From the NCBI GenBank assembly GCA_045540915.1, contig JAZQID010000160.1:1-13697 (forward strand): a DNA stretch of 13,697 nt, in the 5' to 3' direction. The translations under genes were made by a program, and so were the position numbers. Source of the DNA: RGIG2206 sp045540915. Its GTDB lineage: Bacteria; Bacillota; Clostridia; Oscillospirales; Acutalibacteraceae. Below are positions 5,256 through 12,022 of the stretch, piece by piece (positions within the stretch are counted from its first letter, which is position 1; the number at the start of each line of letters is the position of its first letter). The notes beneath the pieces are model-generated. The model was not told the origin of the DNA and ran no database searches. It saw only the letters and a list, made by a program, of their open reading frames with translations.

Positions 5256-6923
5256 TTATTTTACCGTTACGTTGCCGGCTTTGTTCAGGGCATCGTCAAT
5301 ATGAGCGCAGAAGTTATCCTCGCCCACCTTGTCGTAAAAGCCCGACTTACGCATAACCTGCAAGGGCTGCTCGTTGACGTGGGACAGGATGAGTCTTACC
5401 CCTTGCTTTTCGCACTTTTCATAAAGCAGCTCGAGCGCGTTGAGTGCAGTTGAGTCGAGAGAGGGCACCGCGCGCATCCTCAGGATGAGGCAACGGGTAT
5501 AATCCTTGAGGATGATCTCGGGTATCTTGTCTGCGGCACCGAAGAAGAGGGGGCCGCTGATCTCGTAGACCCTAACGTCCTTGGGAACGGCTCTCAGGTC
5601 AATGCCGTCCTCGTCGGTGTCGGGGTCAATATACTTCCAGCCGTTGACCGAGGTCTCATCGCTCATCCTCTTCATAAAGAGCATTGCGGCGAGCACCATA
5701 CCTACGGCGATCGCAACGACAAGGTCGAAGATTACGGTCAGGGCAAAGGTTACGACAAGGATAAGGATATCGCTCTTGGGCGCAGTCTTGACGATGCGCA
5801 CGAACTTTTTCCATTCGCTCATATTATAAGCGACCATAAACAGTATTGCGGCGATGGTCGGCATAGGAATAAGTCCCGCATAGGGCATCAGGAACAAAAG
5901 CACCAGCAGGAGAACGATGGCGTGCACCATACCTGCAACCGGCGTTTTGCCGCCGTTTTTTGCGTTTGCCGCCGTTCTTGCGATAGCACCTGTCGCAGGG
6001 ATACCGCCGAAAAGCACCGAGGCTATGTTGCCGATTCCCTGACCGACCAGCTCGGCGTTGGAATTGTGCCGCGAATTGACCATACCGTCGGCCACAACGC
6101 AGGAAAGCAGGGATTCGATGGCCGCAAGAATTGCAATCGTGAACGCATCGGGCAGAACGGCCGAGATCTTTTCAAAGCTGAGGTTCATACCGCCAAAATC
6201 CACCTTGGGCAGACCGGTCGGAATGGTGTAGAGGTCGCGGATGGTGTATACACCCTCTTCAAAGCCGGGCAGGAAGGCAACCATAAGGGCGCCCGCCAGA
6301 ACTGCTATAAGTGAAGGGGGAACTCTTTTCTCAAACTTGGGATAGATTATAAGTATCGCAAGGCTGACCGCGCCCACAACGAGAGCCTGCCAGGAAAAAC
6401 TGCCTATGGAATGGATGTTGGCTTCGATCTTCTCTAAGGTTTCGATGGGCTTTACTCCGTCAGCGTATGTAAGGCCGAGGAAATCCTTTATCTGACCGAT
6501 GAGGATGGTCAGAGCGATACCCGATGTAAAGCCGGTGGTTATCGTGTGGGGGATGAATTTGATAAGGGAACCGAAGCGGAAAACGCCCATCAGGATAAGC
6601 AGGATACCGGCAAGGATGGTGGCGATAAATAGCCCGTCCATACCCTGAGAGGCGACGATGCCCGCGACTATTGACGCAAAGGCGGCGGTAGGGCCTGCGA
6701 TCTGTATGCGGCTGCCTCCGAAGAGTGAAACGCAGAAGCCTGCCGCGATGGCCGTGTAGATACCGCAGGCGGGCTCAACACCCGAAGCAAGCGCCAGCGC
6801 GATCGACAGGGGCAGAGCGATTATAGCAACGATAACGCCTGCGATAACGTCCTTAGTAAATTGCTGAGCCGAATAATTCTTTATAACCGAAAAGAATTTG
6901 GGCTTAAGATAAAAGCTTTTCAA
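5256..6923 (-). CDS. SulP (SLC26) family anion transporter with STAS domain
   Basis: A 555-residue inner-membrane transporter for inorganic anions; SulP members carry sulfate, bicarbonate or dicarboxylates, and the substrate here cannot be told. Residues 20-420 hold the many helices of the transport domain, including the IAGPTAAF motif (75-82), AAIESLLSCVVADGM (267-281) and GGIPATGAIARTAAN (306-320), all typical of the family. A cytoplasmic STAS domain follows (about 448-548) with the SLDSTA loop (488-493). The only in-frame start after the upstream stop with a ribosome binding site is TTG at 6923, ten bases after AAGGAG; an ATT seven bases after it is less likely. Length is normal. It is a single gene with its own promoter and shares a terminator with the convergent lipoprotein gene. 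Confidence 0.93.
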   Translation of the reverse strand: MKSFYLKPKFFSVIKNYSAQQFTKDVIAGVIVAIIALPLSIALALASGVEPACGIYTAIAAGFCVSLFGGSRIQIAGPTAAFASIVAGIVASQGMDGLFIATILAGILLILMGVFRFGSLIKFIPHTITTGFTSGIALTILIGQIKDFLGLTYADGVKPIETLEKIEANIHSIGSFSWQALVVGAVSLAILIIYPKFEKRVPPSLIAVLAGALMVAFLPGFEEGVYTIRDLYTIPTGLPKVDFGGMNLSFEKISAVLPDAFTIAILAAIESLLSCVVADGMVNSRHNSNAELVGQGIGNIASVLFGGIPATGAIARTAANAKNGGKTPVAGMVHAIVLLLVLLFLMPYAGLIPMPTIAAILFMVAYNMSEWKKFVRIVKTAPKSDILILVVTFALTVIFDLVVAIAVGMVLAAMLFMKRMSDETSVNGWKYIDPDTDEDGIDLRAVPKDVRVYEISGPLFFGAADKIPEIILKDYTRCLILRMRAVPSLDSTALNALELLYEKCEKQGVRLILSHVNEQPLQVMRKSGFYDKVGEDNFCAHIDDALNKAGNVTVK

Positions 6924-6951
6924 AATTTAACATCTCCTTTTGCCGAAGATA

Positions 6952-6980
6952 ATTATATTGGTTTTGGTATTAAAAGTAAA
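6952..6980 (-). promoter_or_regulatory. Promoter for the SulP gene
   Basis: On the minus strand TTTACT (6980-6975) is followed after 17 bp by TATAAT (6957-6952). AAAAGGAGAT follows just before the TTG start. Confidence 0.7.
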
Positions 6981-7070
6981 GGGCAATATTGTATAATATC
7001 AGCCCCACGACCCCGAGATTGTGTTGTTCATTTTTTATTAAAACGGGCGTGTCATTTTAAGTCGTATAGA

Positions 7071-7099
7071 TTGCACTTTGTGAGAAACAATGGTATAAT
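7071..7099 (+). promoter_or_regulatory. Promoter for the lipoprotein gene at 7118
   Basis: TTGCAC (7071-7076), a 17-bp spacer ending in TGG, then TATAAT (7094-7099), an extended -10. Its position rules out an ATG at 7098 or a GTG-type start near 7100, because transcription would begin after them. Confidence 0.75.
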
Positions 7100-7117
7100 A
7101 TGGTCGAGGTGATAAAA

Positions 7118-7528
7118 ATGAAAAGGATAGTTAGTTTGTTGGTCTCTCTGCTTATCGTGTTTTCTCTTGTTGCCTGTTCGGGCGGAATTCAAGGGAAAGA
7201 GGCAAAAGAGACCGTCACCAGCTTTTTTGAGGCTGTAGAGAATGGAGACTATGCTGCGGCAGAAGAATTTCTGCATCCTGACCGCCCCGCTGATCTCGAG
7301 GCCTTTTTTGAAGGCGTTGAAGTTGCTAAAGGGGTCGACTTTTCAAGCGTAGATATCGAGAAATACACAGGCTTTAAGTCTTCGTTTTACGACAGCACCG
7401 TCGGCGGCTCTGCCTACAGTTTAATGATGAGGGTGTCCATCTCCGGAGTGGAAGCCGAGATGGAGATCGAGCTCGTGAGAAACGAAGCCGGATACGGAAT
7501 ATATAATTTTGATATGGACGTTGAGTAA
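7118..7528 (+). CDS. Small lipoprotein with NTF2-like (DUF4878-type) domain
   Basis: 136 residues. Residues 1-20 form a lipoprotein signal peptide with the lipobox LVAC and Cys20. The segment VTSFFEAVENGDYAAAEEFLHP (33-54) is the typical opening of small NTF2-like domains such as DUF4878 lipoproteins: a helix, a GDY turn, then a second helix. The rest (90-136) is mostly beta strands. I chose the ATG at 7118 because GAGGTGAT precedes it by four bases and it gives a clean signal peptide; a longer frame would overlap the -10 box. It is expected to sit on the outer face of the membrane. The ligand or role is unknown. It is divergent from the SulP gene with separate promoters, and has its own terminator. 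Confidence 0.85.
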   Translation: MKRIVSLLVSLLIVFSLVACSGGIQGKEAKETVTSFFEAVENGDYAAAEEFLHPDRPADLEAFFEGVEVAKGVDFSSVDIEKYTGFKSSFYDSTVGGSAYSLMMRVSISGVEAEMEIELVRNEAGYGIYNFDMDVE

Positions 7529-7542
7529 GTGTGTCACAATTT

Positions 7543-7578
7543 GATCCCCTGCATCTCAGGATGCGGGGGTCTGTTTTT
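7543..7578 (+). terminator. Intrinsic terminator after the gene at 7118
   Basis: GATCCCCTGCATC (7543-7555) pairs with GATGCGGGGGTC (7560-7571) with one bulged T and one G-T pair. TGTTTTT follows. Confidence 0.85.
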
Positions 7579-7650
7579 CCATACCGTTGGTCAAATCCTA
7601 CATTTTCACCTGCGGTTTTGTAGCATCTTGTAGAAATATCGTGCGACCCC

Positions 7651-7678
7651 TTGCAGTTGGGATTTTAGGTGCTATAAT
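7651..7678 (+). promoter_or_regulatory. Promoter for the gene at 7713 (extended -10)
   Basis: TTGCAG (7651-7656), a 16-bp spacer ending in TGC, then TATAAT (7673-7678). AGGAGGG at 7702-7708 precedes the ATG by four bases. Confidence 0.7.
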
Positions 7679-7712
7679 AAATTTACAGAATGTTCATTTT
7701 TAGGAGGGTATT

Positions 7713-8987
7713 ATGAGCAGACAGTCTGATATTAAGGCGTTGCGCGAGTTGCGTGGAATGCTTGCCGAAACCAAGAGCTTCATCGATATGTCCGAAGCCG
7801 AGCTCGAAAAGTACAAGGAGTGCGAAAAAGAGCTGACGGGAACCAAGTTTGTCTTCCAGCCTCTGCCCACCGATCACGCTGAGACGGCGACCGCCAAATT
7901 CCATAACGCGTGGGTCGAAAAGTACAGCGACTCTGCGCCCATTCGCAAGCGCGTAAGGGTAGTCTTCACCGTTATACTTGCCCTTTTTGCTCTGCTGGCG
8001 ATATTGGATATGATCACCGCGAGCGGCTTCTTATTTACCAACGTAACAGAGATCAAGGAAATTAACAAGAACATCGTACCGTGTGTGCTTGCATACGCTT
8101 TTCAGCTTATCTTCTTTGCGTCCGGTCTTTTGTTTACTTGGTGCTTTTTCAGCGAGTCCTATTCGGGAGTCCGCGTCATCATTATTATTGCTTTTGCTCT
8201 AATGAGCTTTCTGCTGGTCTCGTTTGGTGACGATATGGGAGGCAACGCGCCTGCTTTGATATACATTTTAGGCGTTTTCCTTTCTATGATCTCCAATGCA
8301 GTTGTGGCTATCGTCTACGCGTCAAAGAAAAAGCATCCGCGCCTTAACGCCGAGCAGAAGGCCATCGTCGCGCAGGAAAAGCAGAAGGACGACGACAACG
8401 CCGTCAAGAACGTCGAAAAAGAGGAAAAGGACCGCGCCGAATGGCAGGCCTGGTGGGACGTACATAAGTACGAGATCGACGCGGAGATGGACGTTCATAT
8501 GGATATGGCAAAAGCGGCCATTGCCAAGGCTCAGGAGTTGAACGTTAAGACTGAGGAAAGCGACCTTCTGGGCCCGAAGGAAAAGGATGAGGGCATCATC
8601 GACTGGCTGCTCTACTTCCTTGAGGGCCATCGTGCTGACAATATCAAGGAGGCTTTGCAACAGTTCGACCTGATGCAGCACAACGAGAAGATGCTTGAGA
8701 TCGAGCGCGAGAAGTACAACCTCGAGGTCGCCCGTATTCAGAAGGAGAATGCCGACCGCGAGAGAGCGCTTGAGCAGCAGAGATATCACCAGATGCGAAT
8801 GGAGGCGGAGGCAAGAAGGGCGGCCGATATGCAGTCGCAGGTCGCCGCCAACACCGCCGCTATGCGCGACTCGGCCGAGAGGCTTCGCAGGGAGGCGGCG
8901 TGGAATGCGTCGGCGTCTGCTGCAACGCAGGAGCGTATCGCCAATGAGCTTTCATTCCAGCGTATGCAGGACTATTACAACAACTAA
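7713..8987 (+). CDS. Uncharacterised four-helix membrane protein with long C-terminal coiled coil
   Basis: A 424-residue protein I do not recognise. Residues 1-45 are a charged heptad-like helix (ALRELRGMLAETK). Four membrane helices follow (about 82-104, 122-146, 153-172, 179-203). Residues 205-290 are very charged and Lys/Asp/Glu-rich with a Trp-rich patch (EWQAWWDV, 243-250). A separate motif, DWLLYFLEGHRADNIKEALQQF (297-318), looks like a short folded helical hairpin. Residues 320-424 are a long Glu/Arg/Gln/Ala-rich coiled coil ending in YYNN. Both ends of the protein probably lie in the cytoplasm. It has a strong ribosome binding site and is a single-gene unit. Scaffolding or envelope-stress functions would fit the shape, but nothing in the sequence proves them. 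Confidence 0.88.
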   Translation: MSRQSDIKALRELRGMLAETKSFIDMSEAELEKYKECEKELTGTKFVFQPLPTDHAETATAKFHNAWVEKYSDSAPIRKRVRVVFTVILALFALLAILDMITASGFLFTNVTEIKEINKNIVPCVLAYAFQLIFFASGLLFTWCFFSESYSGVRVIIIIAFALMSFLLVSFGDDMGGNAPALIYILGVFLSMISNAVVAIVYASKKKHPRLNAEQKAIVAQEKQKDDDNAVKNVEKEEKDRAEWQAWWDVHKYEIDAEMDVHMDMAKAAIAKAQELNVKTEESDLLGPKEKDEGIIDWLLYFLEGHRADNIKEALQQFDLMQHNEKMLEIEREKYNLEVARIQKENADRERALEQQRYHQMRMEAEARRAADMQSQVAANTAAMRDSAERLRREAAWNASASAATQERIANELSFQRMQDYYNN

Positions 8988-8998
8988 AAATCACAGTG

Positions 8999-9027
8999 AA
9001 AAGCGCCGACTCAGTCGGTGCTTTTTT
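8999..9027 (+). terminator. Intrinsic terminator after the gene at 7713
   Basis: AAAAGCGCCGAC (8999-9010) pairs with GTCGGTGCTTTT (9014-9025) over 12 bp with one G-T pair. The loop is TCA and T-run 9022-9027 follows. Confidence 0.9.
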
Positions 9028-9028
9028 G

Positions 9029-9057
9029 TTGCTCTTTTTGAGTATAAGTGGTATAAT
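9029..9057 (+). promoter_or_regulatory. Promoter for the gene at 9079, abutting a terminator
   Basis: TTGCTC (9029-9034), a 17-bp spacer ending in TGG, then TATAAT (9052-9057). The -35 box begins two bases after the preceding terminator T-run. Hexamers, spacing and ribosome binding site are the same as at 10300-10344. Confidence 0.75.
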
Positions 9058-9078
9058 TAGGCTAAAGGCGGTGGAAAT

Positions 9079-10242
9079 ATGAAAAGTACAAATTTGACCT
9101 CCAAGATAGTGCCTACGGTCATATTAGGAGGCGTTAGTCCGTTTGCGGCAATGATTTTGATGGCGTTGCTTTCGCTTGGCGGATTTTGGGCTGTAACCAT
9201 TATAGCGAGTGCGCTTATTCTTCCGCTTGCAATTCCGTTGATCTGGATAAGAAAAAGAAAGCCGTTTGTTATTTCTTATATAGCGTATCTGCTTTGCTTT
9301 GTAATACTAATTTGCACCCAGAGCGGTATCAATGCCTATAACGATGCGATAACCATTGACGTTACACCGAGCATCAACGTATATGAGTACCTTCCCTTCG
9401 ATGAAGATTCGAAGATCGTCAAGATCGACAGCAAGACGCTTGATTTTGATGATGTCCCGACAGGACAACTGCCGATCATCGACGGTGCGGCTGCTGCGTT
9501 TCCTGTTTATTCAGCCTTTGTTAATGCGGTTTATCCCGATACGACGGAGCTGTATGACGGAGTTTTTCAATACAACAACACCGTGGGCGGATACGAGGAA
9601 CTTGCTCAAAAGAAAACCGATATCTTCATCGGTGCCGCTCCATCAAAGGAACAGATAGCTTACGCCGAGGAAAACGGCACCGCCTTTGAATACACACAGA
9701 TAGGCTATGAGGCGTTTGTTTTCTTTGTCCACAAGGATAATCCCATAGAGAGCCTCACCCTCGAACAGATAAAGGGCATCTATTCGGGAGAGATAACCAA
9801 CTGGAGCGAGGTTGGCGGCAATGATGAAAAGATAGTTCCCTTCCAGCGAAACGAGGGAAGCGGAAGCCAGAGTATGCTTATCAGACTTATGGGCGACACC
9901 CCCATTATAGAGCCTGATACGCAGACTACCGTGGGAGGTATGGGAGGTATTATCGAGGAGGTTGCAGATTATAAAAACAAATCGACCTCCATCGGCTTTT
10001 CCTTCCGATATTACGTCGAGGGAATTATTAAAAATCCCGATATTAAAATGATAGCTGTTGACGGTGTCGTTCCCAATAAAGAAAACATACGGGATAATTC
10101 ATATCCGATCGTTGCTCCTGTATACGCTGTGACCTACGAAGGAAACTCTAATGAAAATGTACATAAACTGATAGACTGGATTCTTTCGGAGGAAGGACAG
10201 TATATTATCGAAGAAACGGGCTATGTAGGAATGGGTAAATAG
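9079..10242 (+). CDS. Membrane-anchored PstS-like substrate-binding protein
   Basis: 387 residues. Three N-terminal membrane helices (about 8-34, 36-57, 64-82) replace the usual lipoprotein signal. An extracytoplasmic type-2 periplasmic-binding domain of the PstS/PBP-like-2 family follows (about 130-387). Its landmarks are GAAAAFPVY (136-144) at the PstS first-loop position, TDIFIGAAPS (180-189), the segment LTLEQIKGIYSGEITNW, the anion-binding loop RNEGSGSQ (257-264), and the C-terminal WILSEEGQYIIEETGYV. In E. coli PstS the first loop has a Thr and the second an Asp that contact phosphate; here both positions appear changed, so phosphate as ligand is uncertain. No pst permease, ATPase or phoU gene adjoins. 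AAAGGCGGTGG lies four bases before the ATG. Confidence 0.85.
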   Translation: MKSTNLTSKIVPTVILGGVSPFAAMILMALLSLGGFWAVTIIASALILPLAIPLIWIRKRKPFVISYIAYLLCFVILICTQSGINAYNDAITIDVTPSINVYEYLPFDEDSKIVKIDSKTLDFDDVPTGQLPIIDGAAAAFPVYSAFVNAVYPDTTELYDGVFQYNNTVGGYEELAQKKTDIFIGAAPSKEQIAYAEENGTAFEYTQIGYEAFVFFVHKDNPIESLTLEQIKGIYSGEITNWSEVGGNDEKIVPFQRNEGSGSQSMLIRLMGDTPIIEPDTQTTVGGMGGIIEEVADYKNKSTSIGFSFRYYVEGIIKNPDIKMIAVDGVVPNKENIRDNSYPIVAPVYAVTYEGNSNENVHKLIDWILSEEGQYIIEETGYVGMGK

Positions 10243-10277
10243 GTGCGGTCGATTCCATCCGCGCCCTGTAAATCAAG

Positions 10278-10310
10278 AAAGAGCAAGGCATTGTTTGCCT
10301 TGCTCTTTTT
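10278..10310 (+). terminator. Intrinsic terminator after the gene at 9079
   Basis: AAAGAGCAAGGCA (10278-10290) and TGCCTTGCTCTTT (10296-10308) pair perfectly over 13 bp around TTGTT, with T-run 10306-10310. The 3' arm contains the -35 box of the next promoter. Confidence 0.92.
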
Positions 10311-10328
10311 ACTTTAGCGTGGTATAAT
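10300..10328 (+). promoter_or_regulatory. Promoter for the gene at 10349, overlapping a terminator arm
   Basis: TTGCTC (10300-10305), a 17-bp spacer ending in TGG, then TATAAT (10323-10328). The -35 hexamer lies in the 3' arm of the hairpin at 10278-10310. Confidence 0.75.
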
Positions 10329-10348
10329 GAACAAAAGGCGGTGGAAAT

Positions 10349-11218
10349 ATGAAAACTTCAACTGAAATCGGCTCTTGTGCGAAGATCATCGGGGAAGAAA
10401 GAGCTATTGAGCTGGTCGCCAAGGCAGGCTTTGACGCTTGGGATTTCTCTATGTTCGCGATGTGTAAATACGATTGGAATACTCGGTCCGTGCTCGAAAA
10501 CTCACACCCGTTGGCAAGCGGGGATTACCTAAAGTTTGCCCGACGGCTCAAGCAGGTCGCTGACGATAACGGTATTATATGCAATCAGGCGCACGCGCCT
10601 TTTCCGATAGCTCATCCGCAGATACGCAGTTGTATGAAGCGAGCCCTTGAATGTGCCGCAGAGGTTGGATGCGACGTCTGCGTTATCCACCCCGACAACT
10701 ACAAGGGCGCCGAGGAAAACGCCGAGTTTTACAATGAACTGCTCCCGTTTGCGAAAGAATGCGGCGTCAGGATCGCAACCGAGAATATGTGGAGCTGGGA
10801 CAAAGAGAAGGATCAGGCGCGCTTTGCCGCCTGTGCTACCCCCGAAGACTTCTGTAAACATATTGACCTCGTCGGTGACGACTGCCTTGTGGCCTGCCTT
10901 GACCTCGGCCACGCTGAGATGAGGGGTATAGGCACTTCTGCCGTCGAGATGATAAAACAGCTCGGCCACAGGGTGCAGGCTCTGCACATCCACGACAACG
11001 ACAAGTGGCACGATTCGCATCAGTTGCCCTTTACAATGGACATTGATTTCGTACCCATCGCAAAAGCGCTCAAGGAGATCGGATACAGCGGCTACTTCAC
11101 CTTGGAGGCCGACCGATATCTTGATGCCTACACTGAGGAGAACGTCTTTGAGGGAATCAAAAAAATGTCCGAGGCGACAAGGAAATTTGCTGAGATGTTT
11201 GAGAATAGCATTGTATAA
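10349..11218 (+). CDS. Sugar phosphate isomerase/epimerase-like TIM-barrel protein
   Basis: A 289-residue cytoplasmic enzyme of the xylose-isomerase-like TIM-barrel superfamily (AP_endonuc_2 type). These enzymes bind a divalent metal and isomerise or epimerise sugars or inositol derivatives. Likely metal ligands are conserved: His82 (NQAHAPF), Glu145 (ATEN), Asp185 and His188 (CLDLGHA), His213/His215 (ALHIHDN) and Glu253 (TLEAD). His114 (CVIHPDN) is also typical. The length is usual for the family and there is no signal peptide. The start is set by AAAGGCGGTGG four bases before ATG. The neighbours give no pathway, so the substrate is unknown. It is a single-gene unit with its own promoter and terminator. 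Confidence 0.9.
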   Translation: MKTSTEIGSCAKIIGEERAIELVAKAGFDAWDFSMFAMCKYDWNTRSVLENSHPLASGDYLKFARRLKQVADDNGIICNQAHAPFPIAHPQIRSCMKRALECAAEVGCDVCVIHPDNYKGAEENAEFYNELLPFAKECGVRIATENMWSWDKEKDQARFAACATPEDFCKHIDLVGDDCLVACLDLGHAEMRGIGTSAVEMIKQLGHRVQALHIHDNDKWHDSHQLPFTMDIDFVPIAKALKEIGYSGYFTLEADRYLDAYTEENVFEGIKKMSEATRKFAEMFENSIV

Positions 11219-11224
11219 TTAGGT

Positions 11225-11253
11225 AAATCAACCGCTTGATATGGTTGATTTTT
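11225..11253 (+). terminator. Intrinsic terminator after the gene at 10349
   Basis: AAATCAACC (11225-11233) and GGTTGATTT (11243-11251) form a perfect 9-bp stem with a 9-base loop. A T-run to 11253 follows. The 3' arm contains the -35 box of the rubrerythrin promoter. Confidence 0.75.
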
Positions 11254-11273
11254 CCAATCTGGGTTGTTATAAT
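11245..11273 (+). promoter_or_regulatory. Promoter for the rubrerythrin gene, overlapping a terminator arm
   Basis: TTGATT (11245-11250), a 17-bp spacer and TATAAT (11268-11273). The predicted leader of about 55 bases is the longest in the plus-strand group. I see no clear PerR-type operator in it. Confidence 0.65.
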
Positions 11274-11335
11274 ATGAACAGGTGCGCGGTTGTTTACGTG
11301 CCTTGAATGAATTTATACATAAAGGAGCGAGTTGT

Positions 11336-11977
11336 ATGAAAACCTACAAATGCAAGGTCTGCGGCGAAGTATTCACCGTTAACGAGGGAGAGGCCGTTTG
11401 CCCGAAGTGCCGCGTTTCAGGTGATAAGCTTGAGCTTTTGAGCAACCCCTACGCAGGTACTCAGACCGAGAAGAATCTTGAGGCCGCCTTCGCAGGCGAG
11501 TCGCAGGCACGCAACAAGTACACCTACTTTGCATCCAAGGCAAAGAAGGAGGGCTTTGAGCAGATCGCTGCTCTGTTCCTCAAGACTGCCGATAATGAGA
11601 AAGAGCACGCAAAGATGTGGTTCAAGGAGCTCAACGCCATTGGTGACACCGCTGAGAACCTCGGTGCTGCTGCCGACGGCGAGAACTATGAGTGGACCGA
11701 TATGTACGATGGCTTTGCCAAGACTGCCGAGGAGGAAGGATTTGTCGAGCTGGCGAAGAAGTTTCGTATGGTCGCCGCTATTGAAAAGCACCACGAGGAG
11801 CGTTATCGCGCCCTGCTGAAGAATGTCGAGACCGCCGCCGTTTTCGCCAGGAGCGAGGTCAAGGTATGGGAGTGCCGTAACTGCGGACACATCGTCGTTG
11901 GAACCAACGCCCCCGACATCTGCCCCGTTTGTGCTCATCCGCAGGCATACTTCGAGCTTCACGCCGAGAACTATTAA
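11336..11977 (+). CDS. rbr: Rubrerythrin with N- and C-terminal rubredoxin-type metal sites
   Basis: A 213-residue cytoplasmic enzyme that in anaerobes reduces hydrogen peroxide to water at a di-iron centre using electrons passed through a rubredoxin-type iron site. Residues 1-35 hold a short rubredoxin-like knuckle pair (Cys6, Cys9, Cys22, Cys25). The four-helix ferritin-like domain (about 43-165) keeps the usual ligands: Glu54 (AGESQA), Glu88 with His91 (NEKEHAK), Glu116 and Glu119 (GENYE), and Glu150 with His153 (AIEKHHE). A second rubredoxin domain ends the protein (Cys180, Cys183, Cys196, Cys199; ICPVCAHPQAYF). Most classical rubrerythrins have only the C-terminal site and reverse rubrerythrins only the N-terminal one. 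I chose the ATG at 11336 because AAAGGAG lies eight bases upstream; the longer frame from 11282 begins in the leader. Confidence 0.93.
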   Translation: MKTYKCKVCGEVFTVNEGEAVCPKCRVSGDKLELLSNPYAGTQTEKNLEAAFAGESQARNKYTYFASKAKKEGFEQIAALFLKTADNEKEHAKMWFKELNAIGDTAENLGAAADGENYEWTDMYDGFAKTAEEEGFVELAKKFRMVAAIEKHHEERYRALLKNVETAAVFARSEVKVWECRNCGHIVVGTNAPDICPVCAHPQAYFELHAENY

Positions 11978-11987
11978 GCTGTTACAA

Positions 11988-12022
11988 AAAGCCCGTCTTG
12001 CATCGCAAGACGGTCTTTTTTT
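11988..12022. terminator. Bidirectional terminator between rubrerythrin and clpC
   Basis: AAAGCCCGTCTTGC (11988-12001) pairs with GCAAGACGGTCTTT (12005-12018) with one mismatch and an ATC loop. Seven T follow on the plus strand. On the minus strand CTTTTTG follows the stem. Its right side ends at the clpC stop codon. Confidence 0.9.

Noticed and set aside
6984..6997. A TATAAT at 6992-6997 as a second promoter between SulP and the gene at 7118
   Set aside because: No acceptable -35 lies 16-18 bp upstream, while both genes have better promoters close by.
8296..8541. An Arg/Ser-rich 81-residue frame within the gene at 7713
   Set aside because: It is a frame shadow of the Lys/Asp/Glu-rich linker and has no start signals.
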